This document shows, one piece after another, positions 16,765 to 24,136 of a DNA stretch of 64,000 nt. The notes beneath the pieces were generated by a model, which had not been told where the DNA came from, did not search any database, and was given only the letters and a program-made list of their open reading frames with translations. The position numbers and the translations under genes were made by a program. How positions within the stretch are numbered: position 1 is the first letter of the stretch; every line of letters begins with the position of its first letter. The stretch spans positions 806,001 through 870,000 of the forward strand of contig NZ_JMKS01000003.1 of NCBI RefSeq assembly GCF_000685865.1, in the 5' to 3' direction. The DNA is from Exiguobacterium antarcticum DSM 14480. Its GTDB lineage: Bacteria > Bacillota > Bacilli > Exiguobacteriales > Exiguobacteriaceae.

Positions 16765-17749
16765 CCTGCTTCCCTCCTACGAGTTTCAAACGACACACTG
16801 TTCCAATCCCTTCCGTACTATCCAGTTCAATCATATGTCCGAGTTTTAAACAGACTTGGCTCACGAAGTAGAGTCCCATTCCGGTTGATTCTCCATACCG
16901 TCGACCGTTTTCACCGGTAAAGAAGGCATTGAAGACACGCGGCAAATCCCGCTTCGGTATCCCGACCCCATCATCTTCAATCGTCATGATGACCTGCCCC
17001 CCCTGCTCGAACGCCTGGATGACGACTTCCCGCCCATGACCTGCCGTATATTTGACGGCATTCGTGAGCAGCTGGAGCAATAAGAAGCGAAACCATTTGG
17101 CATCTGTATACACATATAAATCGGGTGAAAGTTCCAGCTTCGGAAAAACCTGATTTTTGACGAAGAGTCGTTTTTCTTGATTGATGATCCCCGTCACTAA
17201 TGTCCGAAGATTCAACTGTTCCGCCTTCAGGTCCGTTTCGATTGCTTCAAGTCGTGAGGAATACAACATCTGATCAAGTCCAATCCGCATCCGGTCCACC
17301 TCATGACGTAAATCGGTCTGAAACTGTTCTCCCGGATGTTCGAGAATCAATTCAATGACCGAAAGCGGCGTCTTCATCTGATGGATCCATTGATCGACAT
17401 ACCGGTGCCGTTCCTTTTCCTTACGTCGTTCTGCAAAAAGACTGTTCCGAAAAACGGTCTGCTGGCGTTCTAAAAACTGTTCGACGGCAGCCGCAAGCGG
17501 TTCATCACTATCCCCCCGGATCGGTTCTGCGACTGAATGAATAGGTGTCTGGAGACGTTTGAGTAACGGTAACATACTAAAAAACCGATAACTCAAATAG
17601 ATGAGGAGCGCGATGCCATTTAAAAGTACGATATAAAAAAACGCTGCCGGTCGATACAAATCGTATAACCATAAAATAATGAATAATGCCACCATCTGTC
17701 CGCTAAAAAAGAGAATCCCCGGAATCGTATGTCTAAGAAAAAGCTTCAT
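16757..17749 (-). CDS. bceS: BceS-like intramembrane-sensing histidine kinase
   Basis: This 330-residue kinase has two N-terminal helices (about 10-30 and 36-56) with almost no extracellular loop, the hallmark of intramembrane-sensing kinases that perceive antibiotic through BceB. The phosphorylation site is the His in DQWIHQMKTPLSVI (about 125). The N box is LLTNAVKYT, G1 is DDGVGIP and G2 is STGMGLYFV. The start overlaps bceR by four bases (ATGA). It should phosphorylate the response regulator encoded just upstream. Confidence 0.9.
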   Translation of the reverse strand: MKLFLRHTIPGILFFSGQMVALFIILWLYDLYRPAAFFYIVLLNGIALLIYLSYRFFSMLPLLKRLQTPIHSVAEPIRGDSDEPLAAAVEQFLERQQTVFRNSLFAERRKEKERHRYVDQWIHQMKTPLSVIELILEHPGEQFQTDLRHEVDRMRIGLDQMLYSSRLEAIETDLKAEQLNLRTLVTGIINQEKRLFVKNQVFPKLELSPDLYVYTDAKWFRFLLLQLLTNAVKYTAGHGREVVIQAFEQGGQVIMTIEDDGVGIPKRDLPRVFNAFFTGENGRRYGESTGMGLYFVSQVCLKLGHMIELDSTEGIGTVCRLKLVGGKQDD

Positions 17750-18432
17750 TTGTCCAGGACCAGTTTGTACCCAACTCCACGGACGGTCTCGAGACCACCG
17801 ATTCCGATTTCGGTGAGACGTTTTCGAACGCGGGTGATGTTGACGTTTAACGTATTTTCATCAACAAACGCTTCGTCATCCCAAATCCGTTCCAACAAGT
17901 CGCCCCGGCTGACGATCCGTGGACTCGCCGTCAACAACATTTCTAAGATCAGTCCTTCTTTCTTCGACAGCTCGATCGAGCGTTCCCCATGTTCAACGAT
18001 ATAGCGGTCTAGGTACAGGATAATGCCCGCTTTACTGACCGTTCGTTCGTCACTTTCATTGGACAACGTCCCGTAAGCCCGCCGAATCTGACTTTTGATC
18101 TTCGCGATGACGACGGCTCCTTGAAACGGTTTGACGATATAATCGTCCGCACCATATTCAAGTGCCATGACCTGGTCCATTTCACCGACACGGGCAGAGA
18201 TGAACAAAATCGGGGCACGTGTCTTCATCCGGAGTTGACGGCACCAGTAAAACCCGTCAAACTTCGGCAAGTTGACATCAAGTAAGATGACATCCGTTTG
18301 GGTTTCCTCGAACCGGGCGACGACATCTCCAAGCCCGTCCTCATGTACCACCTTAAAATCGTACCGCTCCAAAAGTTCCTTTAACAACAAGGCAATCTGT
18401 TGATCGTCTTCTACTAATAAAATCGTTTCCAT
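17746..18432 (-). CDS. bceR: BceR-like OmpR-family response regulator
   Basis: This 228-residue regulator begins METILLVEDDQQIALLL. The phosphoacceptor Asp is in VILLDVNLP (about 52) and the switch Lys in YIVKPF. The C-terminal winged helix (about 130-225) includes LSKKEGLILEMLL and VRGVGYKLV. The start at 18432 is chosen because the receiver domain begins there, with GAAGGAG upstream; a longer in-frame extension would run through a terminator. A CTTAC/GTAAG dyad ahead of bceA2 is a candidate target. Confidence 0.9.
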   Translation of the reverse strand: METILLVEDDQQIALLLKELLERYDFKVVHEDGLGDVVARFEETQTDVILLDVNLPKFDGFYWCRQLRMKTRAPILFISARVGEMDQVMALEYGADDYIVKPFQGAVVIAKIKSQIRRAYGTLSNESDERTVSKAGIILYLDRYIVEHGERSIELSKKEGLILEMLLTASPRIVSRGDLLERIWDDEAFVDENTLNVNITRVRKRLTEIGIGGLETVRGVGYKLVLDK

Positions 18433-18470
18433 CAGAGAATTCAGCTCCTTCTTCCTCCATGATACCGGAC

Positions 18471-18510
18471 AAAAAATGGACTGGAAACGATTATTCGTTT
18501 CCCGTCCATT
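18471..18510 (-). terminator. Strong terminator between the two Bce modules
   Basis: A 16-base stem (AATGGAC..GGAAACGA with its complement, one mismatch) with a 4-base loop ends in TTTTTT on the reverse strand. It begins four bases after the bceB2 stop and ends 38 bases before the bceR start. That leaves little room for a complete promoter before bceR. Confidence 0.9.
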
Positions 18511-18514
18511 GGAA

Positions 18515-20431
18515 TTACATGACAACCCGGTGATACGCACGCACTGTGACGAGATAATACAACAGATACACAAGCGTGTAGCAACCGATTGCAAGCGACA
18601 TCGGTAAGATCAGATTATAGTCCAGCAATTTTTGAAGGACTTGCATCGCAAACAGACTGTGGACAAGTCCAAGGAGATACGGCAACGAGAACATGAACCC
18701 GACCAGCCGGCGAATGATTCCCGTCTGCTCCTGTTGATCCACCCCGATCTTTTGGATGATCGCAAAACGTTGTTTCGATTCCTCCGCTTCAGCGAGCATC
18801 TTAAAGTAGATGATGGATCCGGTCGCCAGTAAAAAGACCAGTCCGAGGAAACCGGCGACAAACGCAAGCAATCCCGTCGTCGCTGTCGTCATCGCATAGA
18901 CCGGGTAATACGCTGCCATGTCCGTCTCTGCTTTTTTGCCATACAATTGTTCCAGCTGGTTGATCAGTCCATCGTCCGACCGTTCGTCGGAGAACTGATA
19001 GTTCGTCAGCATCGCTGCTTTTTCCGGCATCATCGCGAAGGCATCATCAGAAACAGCAAAGGCCAAACGTTTTTTCGCATACAGTTGAGTGAGTGGTAAA
19101 TTCGTCGCACCGGTAATCCGAAAGGACGAATGCGTATCTTTGACGGAAACCCCGATCGGTGATCGGACGGTTTCTTTCAACAGATTATTTCCTTTGAAGG
19201 TCTCAAGGACAATCGCTTCGCCTGTACCTGGCTCCGGTAAAACGGTTTTTCCGCTACTCTTCGCTAACTTTTCATAGTCGGAATAGCTGATGTAACTGAA
19301 CTGTCCGGGTTCTCCGTCAAACGCGTATGTCTGGTAAGACGTCGTAAACGACAGCGGGTTCGGCAGTTCCTGAAGCGTATGATCGACGTTCTTGACGTTA
19401 ACCATCGTCCGCGACTCGATCGTCTGATTCGACTGACGGATCAATGATTCCGCTTCTTCGCGTTGACCCGCAATCGACAAACTGTACGGCATCTGTTCTT
19501 CCACCGTCCGATCGATGTAATAGTAGATCGATGTTGCGGTTCCGACCGTCGTCAACGTCACCGCCGTGATGACGGTGATCGTTGATAACATGACCGCATT
19601 GGATTTGATCCGTGATACCAATTGTCCATGTAAAATCAAATTCGTGCCTTGGTAATGCCGGAGACGCTTACTGAGTAGACGCAATAAAAAAATCGTGAAG
19701 TAACTCATCGTCCCAAACGTCCCGACAATGATACACACCATTAAAATCGGTGCGACGAGCGTAAAGTGTTCGAGCAACGGTTTTCCGGTCAGATAGTAAC
19801 CAACAGCAATCAAGGTCACGGATAACACGGCAAGTACCGGATGGACTTTCGGCATCGTTTCGACCTGCTGTTTTGCTTGAAACAGCTCAATCAACGTAAA
19901 ACGATAAATCGTCCGCGCTGATCGGAGAGCAATCAGGAGGAAAATCGTTAAAAAGACAAGAATCGTCTGACCGATTGCATCAGCATTCATCGAAAAATCG
20001 GCTTGAATGTTCATGCCCATGACGTACGCCAACAGCTGGACAAAATATTTCGAGGCGATCGTTCCGAACAGCACACCGATCAACAGACCGATGATGCCGT
20101 ATCCCATCGTTTCAAGAAACATCAATTTGGCAATTTGCTGACGTTCTAAACCAAGCAAGGCATAGAGTCCAATTTCTTGTTTCCGGCGTCGTAGGAAAAA
20201 GTCACTCGAGTACCAGATGAATATGGCTGAGAAAAGCGCCAGAATCACACTAGATCCCGTGAAGACCGTTCCTAATTTTTCGTATAATTCATTAGCTTGC
20301 AACATCGCTTCATTGGATCGAATCGCTAAAAATGTATAATAGATTAAGATCGCAAACGTCACGGCACCGAGATACATCATATTTTGACGAATGTTCTTTA
20401 AATTACGGAATGCTAACTTAAACAAGTTCAC
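18515..20431 (-). CDS. Bce-type ABC transporter permease, module 2
   Basis: This 638-residue permease has the BceB architecture: helices at about 17-37, 55-75, 105-130, 155-175, 200-220 and 235-255, an FtsX core, a large extracellular loop (about 305-505) and three C-terminal helices. I start at GTG 20431 (protein MNLFKLAFRNLKNI), because GGAGGT lies seven bases upstream. Upstream in-frame ATGs lie inside the ATPase gene. It overlaps the ATPase stop by 14 bases. It is clearly related to, but diverged from, module 1, so the two may handle different peptides. Confidence 0.88.
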   Translation of the reverse strand: MNLFKLAFRNLKNIRQNMMYLGAVTFAILIYYTFLAIRSNEAMLQANELYEKLGTVFTGSSVILALFSAIFIWYSSDFFLRRRKQEIGLYALLGLERQQIAKLMFLETMGYGIIGLLIGVLFGTIASKYFVQLLAYVMGMNIQADFSMNADAIGQTILVFLTIFLLIALRSARTIYRFTLIELFQAKQQVETMPKVHPVLAVLSVTLIAVGYYLTGKPLLEHFTLVAPILMVCIIVGTFGTMSYFTIFLLRLLSKRLRHYQGTNLILHGQLVSRIKSNAVMLSTITVITAVTLTTVGTATSIYYYIDRTVEEQMPYSLSIAGQREEAESLIRQSNQTIESRTMVNVKNVDHTLQELPNPLSFTTSYQTYAFDGEPGQFSYISYSDYEKLAKSSGKTVLPEPGTGEAIVLETFKGNNLLKETVRSPIGVSVKDTHSSFRITGATNLPLTQLYAKKRLAFAVSDDAFAMMPEKAAMLTNYQFSDERSDDGLINQLEQLYGKKAETDMAAYYPVYAMTTATTGLLAFVAGFLGLVFLLATGSIIYFKMLAEAEESKQRFAIIQKIGVDQQEQTGIIRRLVGFMFSLPYLLGLVHSLFAMQVLQKLLDYNLILPMSLAIGCYTLVYLLYYLVTVRAYHRVVM

Positions 20432-21179
20432 GTGCAGCACCTCCAAGCTCCCGTTGCACTTCCATGATTTGCTCAAAAAATTCCTTCCGGGTCCCGAACT
20501 GATGAATCTCCCGGAACAACTCCCCGTCCTTGACGAACAGGACCCGCTCCGCATATGACGCCGTCATCGGATCATGCGTCACCATCAAGATCGTCGCTCC
20601 CTGCTCATTCAACCGGACCATCGCTTCAAGCAATCCCGTGGCTGACTTTGAGTCGAGTGCCCCGGTCGGCTCATCTGCTAAGATCAGCGACGGCTGATGA
20701 ACGATTGCTCTTGCTGCTGCCGTCCGTTGTTTTTGTCCACCGGATAGTTCGACCGGTCGTTTTTTCAACAAGTCACCAATTCCTAACTCTTGCGCCACCT
20801 TTGTCACCCGTGCCAGGATATCTGTTTTGGGGAGCTGTTGGAGGGCAAGTGGCAAGGCAATATTTTCTTCGACCGTCATGGTATCGAGGAGATTAAAATC
20901 TTGAAAGATGAACCCAAGCTGTTCCCGTCGAAAACGTGCCAATTGTTTTTCTCGCATCCCGGTCACGTCTTCCCCATTGATATGAATCGTCCCGTCCGTC
21001 GGCTGATCGATCGTTGATAAAAGATTCAGCAATGTTGACTTTCCGGCACCCGATGGTCCCATGATGCTGACGAATTCGGCTTGATGAATCGTTAATGTCG
21101 TCGGATGGAGTGCCTCGTGCCGGGCATTTTTCGTTTGGTAGACTTTCGTAATCTGTTCTGCATGTAAGATCGATTTCAT
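20418..21179 (-). CDS. Bce-type ABC transporter ATPase, module 2
   Basis: This 253-residue ATPase has Walker A GPSGAGKST, the signature LSGGQKQR and Walker B LILADEPTGALD. The start is the ATG of MKSILHAEQITKVY, with GGGAGGAACC upstream. It is the first gene of the bceA2-bceB2 transcript. A BceR-like dyad is about 90 bases upstream of the start, with a possible promoter (TTCTTG, 18 bases, TACACT) between. Confidence 0.9.
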   Translation of the reverse strand: MKSILHAEQITKVYQTKNARHEALHPTTLTIHQAEFVSIMGPSGAGKSTLLNLLSTIDQPTDGTIHINGEDVTGMREKQLARFRREQLGFIFQDFNLLDTMTVEENIALPLALQQLPKTDILARVTKVAQELGIGDLLKKRPVELSGGQKQRTAAARAIVHQPSLILADEPTGALDSKSATGLLEAMVRLNEQGATILMVTHDPMTASYAERVLFVKDGELFREIHQFGTRKEFFEQIMEVQRELGGAARELV

Positions 21180-21265
21180 ATTTGTGGTTCCTCCCGTATT
21201 CTTCGTGTTACCACGAGTGTAACGGGAGTACGTCCCTGACAAGAATCGGCTAGACTTTCATTCAT

Positions 21266-21281
21266 CTTACAAAACAGTAAG
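21266..21281. promoter_or_regulatory. BceR-like operator upstream of bceA2
   Basis: CTTACAAAACAGTAAG is a perfect 5-bp inverted repeat with 6-base spacer. On the reverse strand it reads TTACT-GTTT-TGTAA, one mismatch from the TnACA-N4-TGTnA pattern reported for BceR-type regulators. It lies upstream of a plausible promoter for bceA2B2. Confidence 0.55.
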
Positions 21282-21298
21282 CTCGGGACGGAGACGAC

Positions 21299-21329
21299 AA
21301 AAAAGCTCCTTCGTCTAGGACGAGGGAGC
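21299..21329 (-). terminator. Terminator of crr
   Basis: GCTCCCTCGTC and GACGAAGGAGC pair on the reverse strand and are followed by TTTTTT, 20 bases after the crr stop. Confidence 0.85.
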
Positions 21330-21348
21330 CGGTCAGTTGCGTGATGGA

Positions 21349-21852
21349 TTATTTATGTGTTGCTTTGAAAAGTTCTGTTTCGCCTGCGACAACAGATGTG
21401 CCTTCAGCCGGTACAGCAGAAAGTGTAAATTGATCATGATTCGTCACGATGATTGGTGTAATCGTTGACGGTGCGTTCGCACGGATGAAGTCGAGGTCGA
21501 ACTCAACGAGGACGTCGCCTGCTTTGACTTTATCGCCCGATTGAACGTGTGCTGTGAAGCCTTCACCTTTTAGGTTAACCGTATCTAATCCAACGTGAAT
21601 CAACAATTCAAGACCGTCTTCACCTTTAAGACCAATGGCGTGTTTTGTTGGGAAGATCGTTTCGACTGTTGCGTTGATCGGTGAAACAACTTTACCTTCC
21701 GTTGGCTCGATTGCGATTCCGTCACCCATCATTTTTTGTGAGAAGACTTGATCTGGTACGTTCTCGATGCTGACGATTTTACCTGTAAGAGGAGAAGCGA
21801 TTTTTGTGTTTCCTGCGTCATTACCACCAAACAATTTTTTAAAGAATCCCAT
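21349..21852 (-). CDS. crr: PTS glucose-type IIA component
   Basis: This 167-residue soluble phosphocarrier of the phosphotransferase system takes phosphate from HPr and passes it to a IIB domain. The motif GLELLIHVGLDTVNLKGEGF holds the phosphorylated His86; the assisting His71 is in FPTKHAIGLK. It is a stand-alone IIA with no IIBC gene nearby, so it probably serves one or more sugar permeases elsewhere. The gene is divergent from pepF. Confidence 0.92.
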   Translation of the reverse strand: MGFFKKLFGGNDAGNTKIASPLTGKIVSIENVPDQVFSQKMMGDGIAIEPTEGKVVSPINATVETIFPTKHAIGLKGEDGLELLIHVGLDTVNLKGEGFTAHVQSGDKVKAGDVLVEFDLDFIRANAPSTITPIIVTNHDQFTLSAVPAEGTSVVAGETELFKATHK

Positions 21853-22026
21853 GATACTATCCCTCTACTTTCTCGATCGTTGTCTTCCTGAAGAAGATCC
21901 GATTTTTTTATAGGAGCCAGTTCAATACGAACTCGCTCACGTTCTCACAAAAAGCATACGTTTGTAACTCTGGTTTTGCAAGTATTTTTGTGTGATAATA
22001 GTTAGAAATCACAAGGAGGCGCTTAC

Positions 22027-23733
22027 ATGTTAACATTTTCAGAACTTACATATGTCCGTCCTGACCTAAACATCCTTGAAACTTCTATGCATGCCGCGAT
22101 TGCCCGGTTGCGTGAAGCAACAGACCTCGATACGGCAAACAATGCCATCACTGAGATTAATACCCTTAGAAATCAATTTGAAACTGCCAGCCAGTTGGTC
22201 GAGATTCGCCATACGATCGATACGCGGGATAATTTTTATGAAACGGAGCAGGGATTCTTTGATGAAGCCGGTCCCGTCTACCAAGGATATGTCTCAAGTT
22301 ATTACCAAACGTTGACGGCTCATCCACTTCGTCCATCACTCGAATCAACGTGGGGCAAGCAACTCTTTTTACTCGCTGAAGCAAGCCTGAAGACGTTTGC
22401 GGATGAAATCATTCCCAAGCTCCAAGAAGAAAATCGTTTGGCAAGTGAATATACGAAACTGATGTCTTCTGCTCAAATCGAATTTGATGGCAAAATCTTG
22501 AACTTGTCTCAATTCGGTCCTTACTTACAGTCGCCTGACCGTGATGTCCGAAAAGCAGCATCAGAAGCCCGCTATGGTTATTTGCAAGCGCATGGTGAAG
22601 CAATCGATACGATTTATGACAAATTGGTCCACGTCCGGACCGACATTGCGAAGACGCTTGGTTTCCCATCATTCGTCGAACTCGGTTATGCGCGGATGCT
22701 TCGTGTCGACTACGATCAATCGATGGTTGAAAACTATCGAGAGCAAATTCTCGAGACGATCGTCCCGATCGCAACCTCTCTAAAAGAACGTCAGCAACAA
22801 CGGATCGGTGTCGACTCTCTTTATTATTACGACGAAGGATTTGCCTTTACATCTGGTAACGCAACCCCGCAAGGCGAAGAAGCATTCATCATCGAAGGTG
22901 GTAAGAAGATGTACCGCGACATGTCCCCGGAGACGAATGAGTTCTTCGAGTACATGATCGAGCGGGGCGCACTCGACTTGACGGCTAAACCAGGTAAAGC
23001 GGGCGGCGGATACTGTACGTATATCGCAGATGAGAAACTTCCGTTCATCTTCTCGAACTTTAACGGGACAGCTGGCGATATCGACGTCTTGACGCACGAA
23101 GTCGGACACGCTTTCCAAGTCTATGAGAGCCGTCACTTCACAGTGCCTGAATATGGTTTCCCGACGTATGAAGCGTGTGAGATCCACTCGATGTCGATGG
23201 AATACTTTGCATATCCGTGGATGGAAGAGTTTTTCGGTGACCAGACTTCTAAATACAAGTTCAGTCATCTCGCAGGCGGCGTCACCTTCTTACCATACGG
23301 TGTCGCAATCGATGAGTTCCAACACGTCATCTACAGTAAACCGGAGCTCACACCTGCCGAGCGTCGTGCGGCATGGCGTTCGATTGAAAAAAAATACCTG
23401 CCACACCGCAATTATGAAGAAAATGATTACCTCGATTCAGGGGCCTGGTGGCATCAGCAAGGACATGTCTTCGGCAGTCCGTTCTATTATATCGATTATA
23501 CGCTCGCTCAAGTCTGTGCCTTCCAGTTCTATGCCTGGATGGAGCAAGATCGCGAAGCAGCCTGGAAGTCGTACCTCGAGCTCTGTAAAGCCGGTGGCTC
23601 AGAAAGTTTCCTCACGCTCGTTGAACGTGCCGGGTTGAAATCACCATTTGCTCCTGGAACGGTCAGCGCAGCCGTCGCACCAATCAAGGCATACTTGGCG
23701 GAAACGGATGATCTTGCACTCGATCGTGTTTGA
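22027..23733 (+). CDS. pepF: M3-family oligoendopeptidase, PepF-like
   Basis: This 568-residue cytosolic zinc metallopeptidase hydrolyses oligopeptides. The zinc site is LTHEVGHAFQVYES (about 356-369), where two His and the Glu form HExxH, with a downstream Glu in YEACEIHSMSMEYF. The length and the ENDYLDSGAWWHQQGHVF segment are typical of M3 oligoendopeptidases. AAGGAGG lies nine bases before the ATG. The gene is monocistronic. Confidence 0.9.
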   Translation: MLTFSELTYVRPDLNILETSMHAAIARLREATDLDTANNAITEINTLRNQFETASQLVEIRHTIDTRDNFYETEQGFFDEAGPVYQGYVSSYYQTLTAHPLRPSLESTWGKQLFLLAEASLKTFADEIIPKLQEENRLASEYTKLMSSAQIEFDGKILNLSQFGPYLQSPDRDVRKAASEARYGYLQAHGEAIDTIYDKLVHVRTDIAKTLGFPSFVELGYARMLRVDYDQSMVENYREQILETIVPIATSLKERQQQRIGVDSLYYYDEGFAFTSGNATPQGEEAFIIEGGKKMYRDMSPETNEFFEYMIERGALDLTAKPGKAGGGYCTYIADEKLPFIFSNFNGTAGDIDVLTHEVGHAFQVYESRHFTVPEYGFPTYEACEIHSMSMEYFAYPWMEEFFGDQTSKYKFSHLAGGVTFLPYGVAIDEFQHVIYSKPELTPAERRAAWRSIEKKYLPHRNYEENDYLDSGAWWHQQGHVFGSPFYYIDYTLAQVCAFQFYAWMEQDREAAWKSYLELCKAGGSESFLTLVERAGLKSPFAPGTVSAAVAPIKAYLAETDDLALDRV

Positions 23734-23826
23734 TTGATTTACAGGCAAAACTTCCATTTTCTGCGGGAGTCTTCTTCTTGCCTGTTTCTCAATCATCATA
23801 TTCGGACGTTTAAAGTAAAAGAAAGC

Positions 23827-23882
23827 AAAAAACCGAAACGATCTGTTCCTTCTTGATAGAGGACTAATCGTTTCGGTTTTTT
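23827..23882. terminator. Terminator after pepF
   Basis: AAAAAACCGAAACGAT pairs with ATCGTTTCGGTTTTTT around an inner stem. Confidence 0.85.
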
Positions 23883-23931
23883 CCTTTGTCACCATTCATG
23901 CTTTTTTTCGAAATACGGAGGTACTATCGAC

Positions 23932-24038
23932 GTCCTGACTTCCCTTGACCCCTACGGGAAAAAGCGTGTTCTGCACGCTGACAGAGACAGGCAAGACACG
24001 ACAGCGCGCTTGTCTCGCCCGGAGAGCAAGGTCAGGAC
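23932..24038. ncRNA. Candidate structured RNA element (multibranch fold)
   Basis: In the gene-free 23734-24136 stretch, GTCCTGACTT (23932-23941) pairs with AGGTCAGGAC (24029-24038). Inside are a perfect AGCGTG/CACGCT hairpin (23963-23979), a 9-bp stem GAGACAGGC with GCTTGTCTC, and a weak TTCCC/GGGAA hairpin. A TACTAT box lies just upstream on the plus strand and a strong terminator 28 bases downstream. I know no RNA family that matches. Strand and expression are unproven. Confidence 0.35.
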
Positions 24039-24065
24039 AAGGACGTTAGCACTTCAATGAAACTA

Positions 24066-24107
24066 AAAAGATGACCGCTTCCTCCATTCAATGGGAGCGG
24101 TCATCTT
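24066..24107. terminator. Bidirectional terminator next to the structured element
   Basis: AAAAGATGACCGCTTCC pairs with GGGAGCGGTCATCTTT. It can end the GGDEF-EAL gene (reverse strand) or a plus-strand transcript through the structured element. Confidence 0.8.
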
Positions 24108-24136
24108 TCATCCTGCGGCCAGATAACACTAACACA

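Noticed and set aside
23932-24038. MITE reading of the structured element
   Set aside because: The outer arms are inverted, but there is no flanking target duplication, and the second arm carries an extra segment. I saw no second copy in the window.
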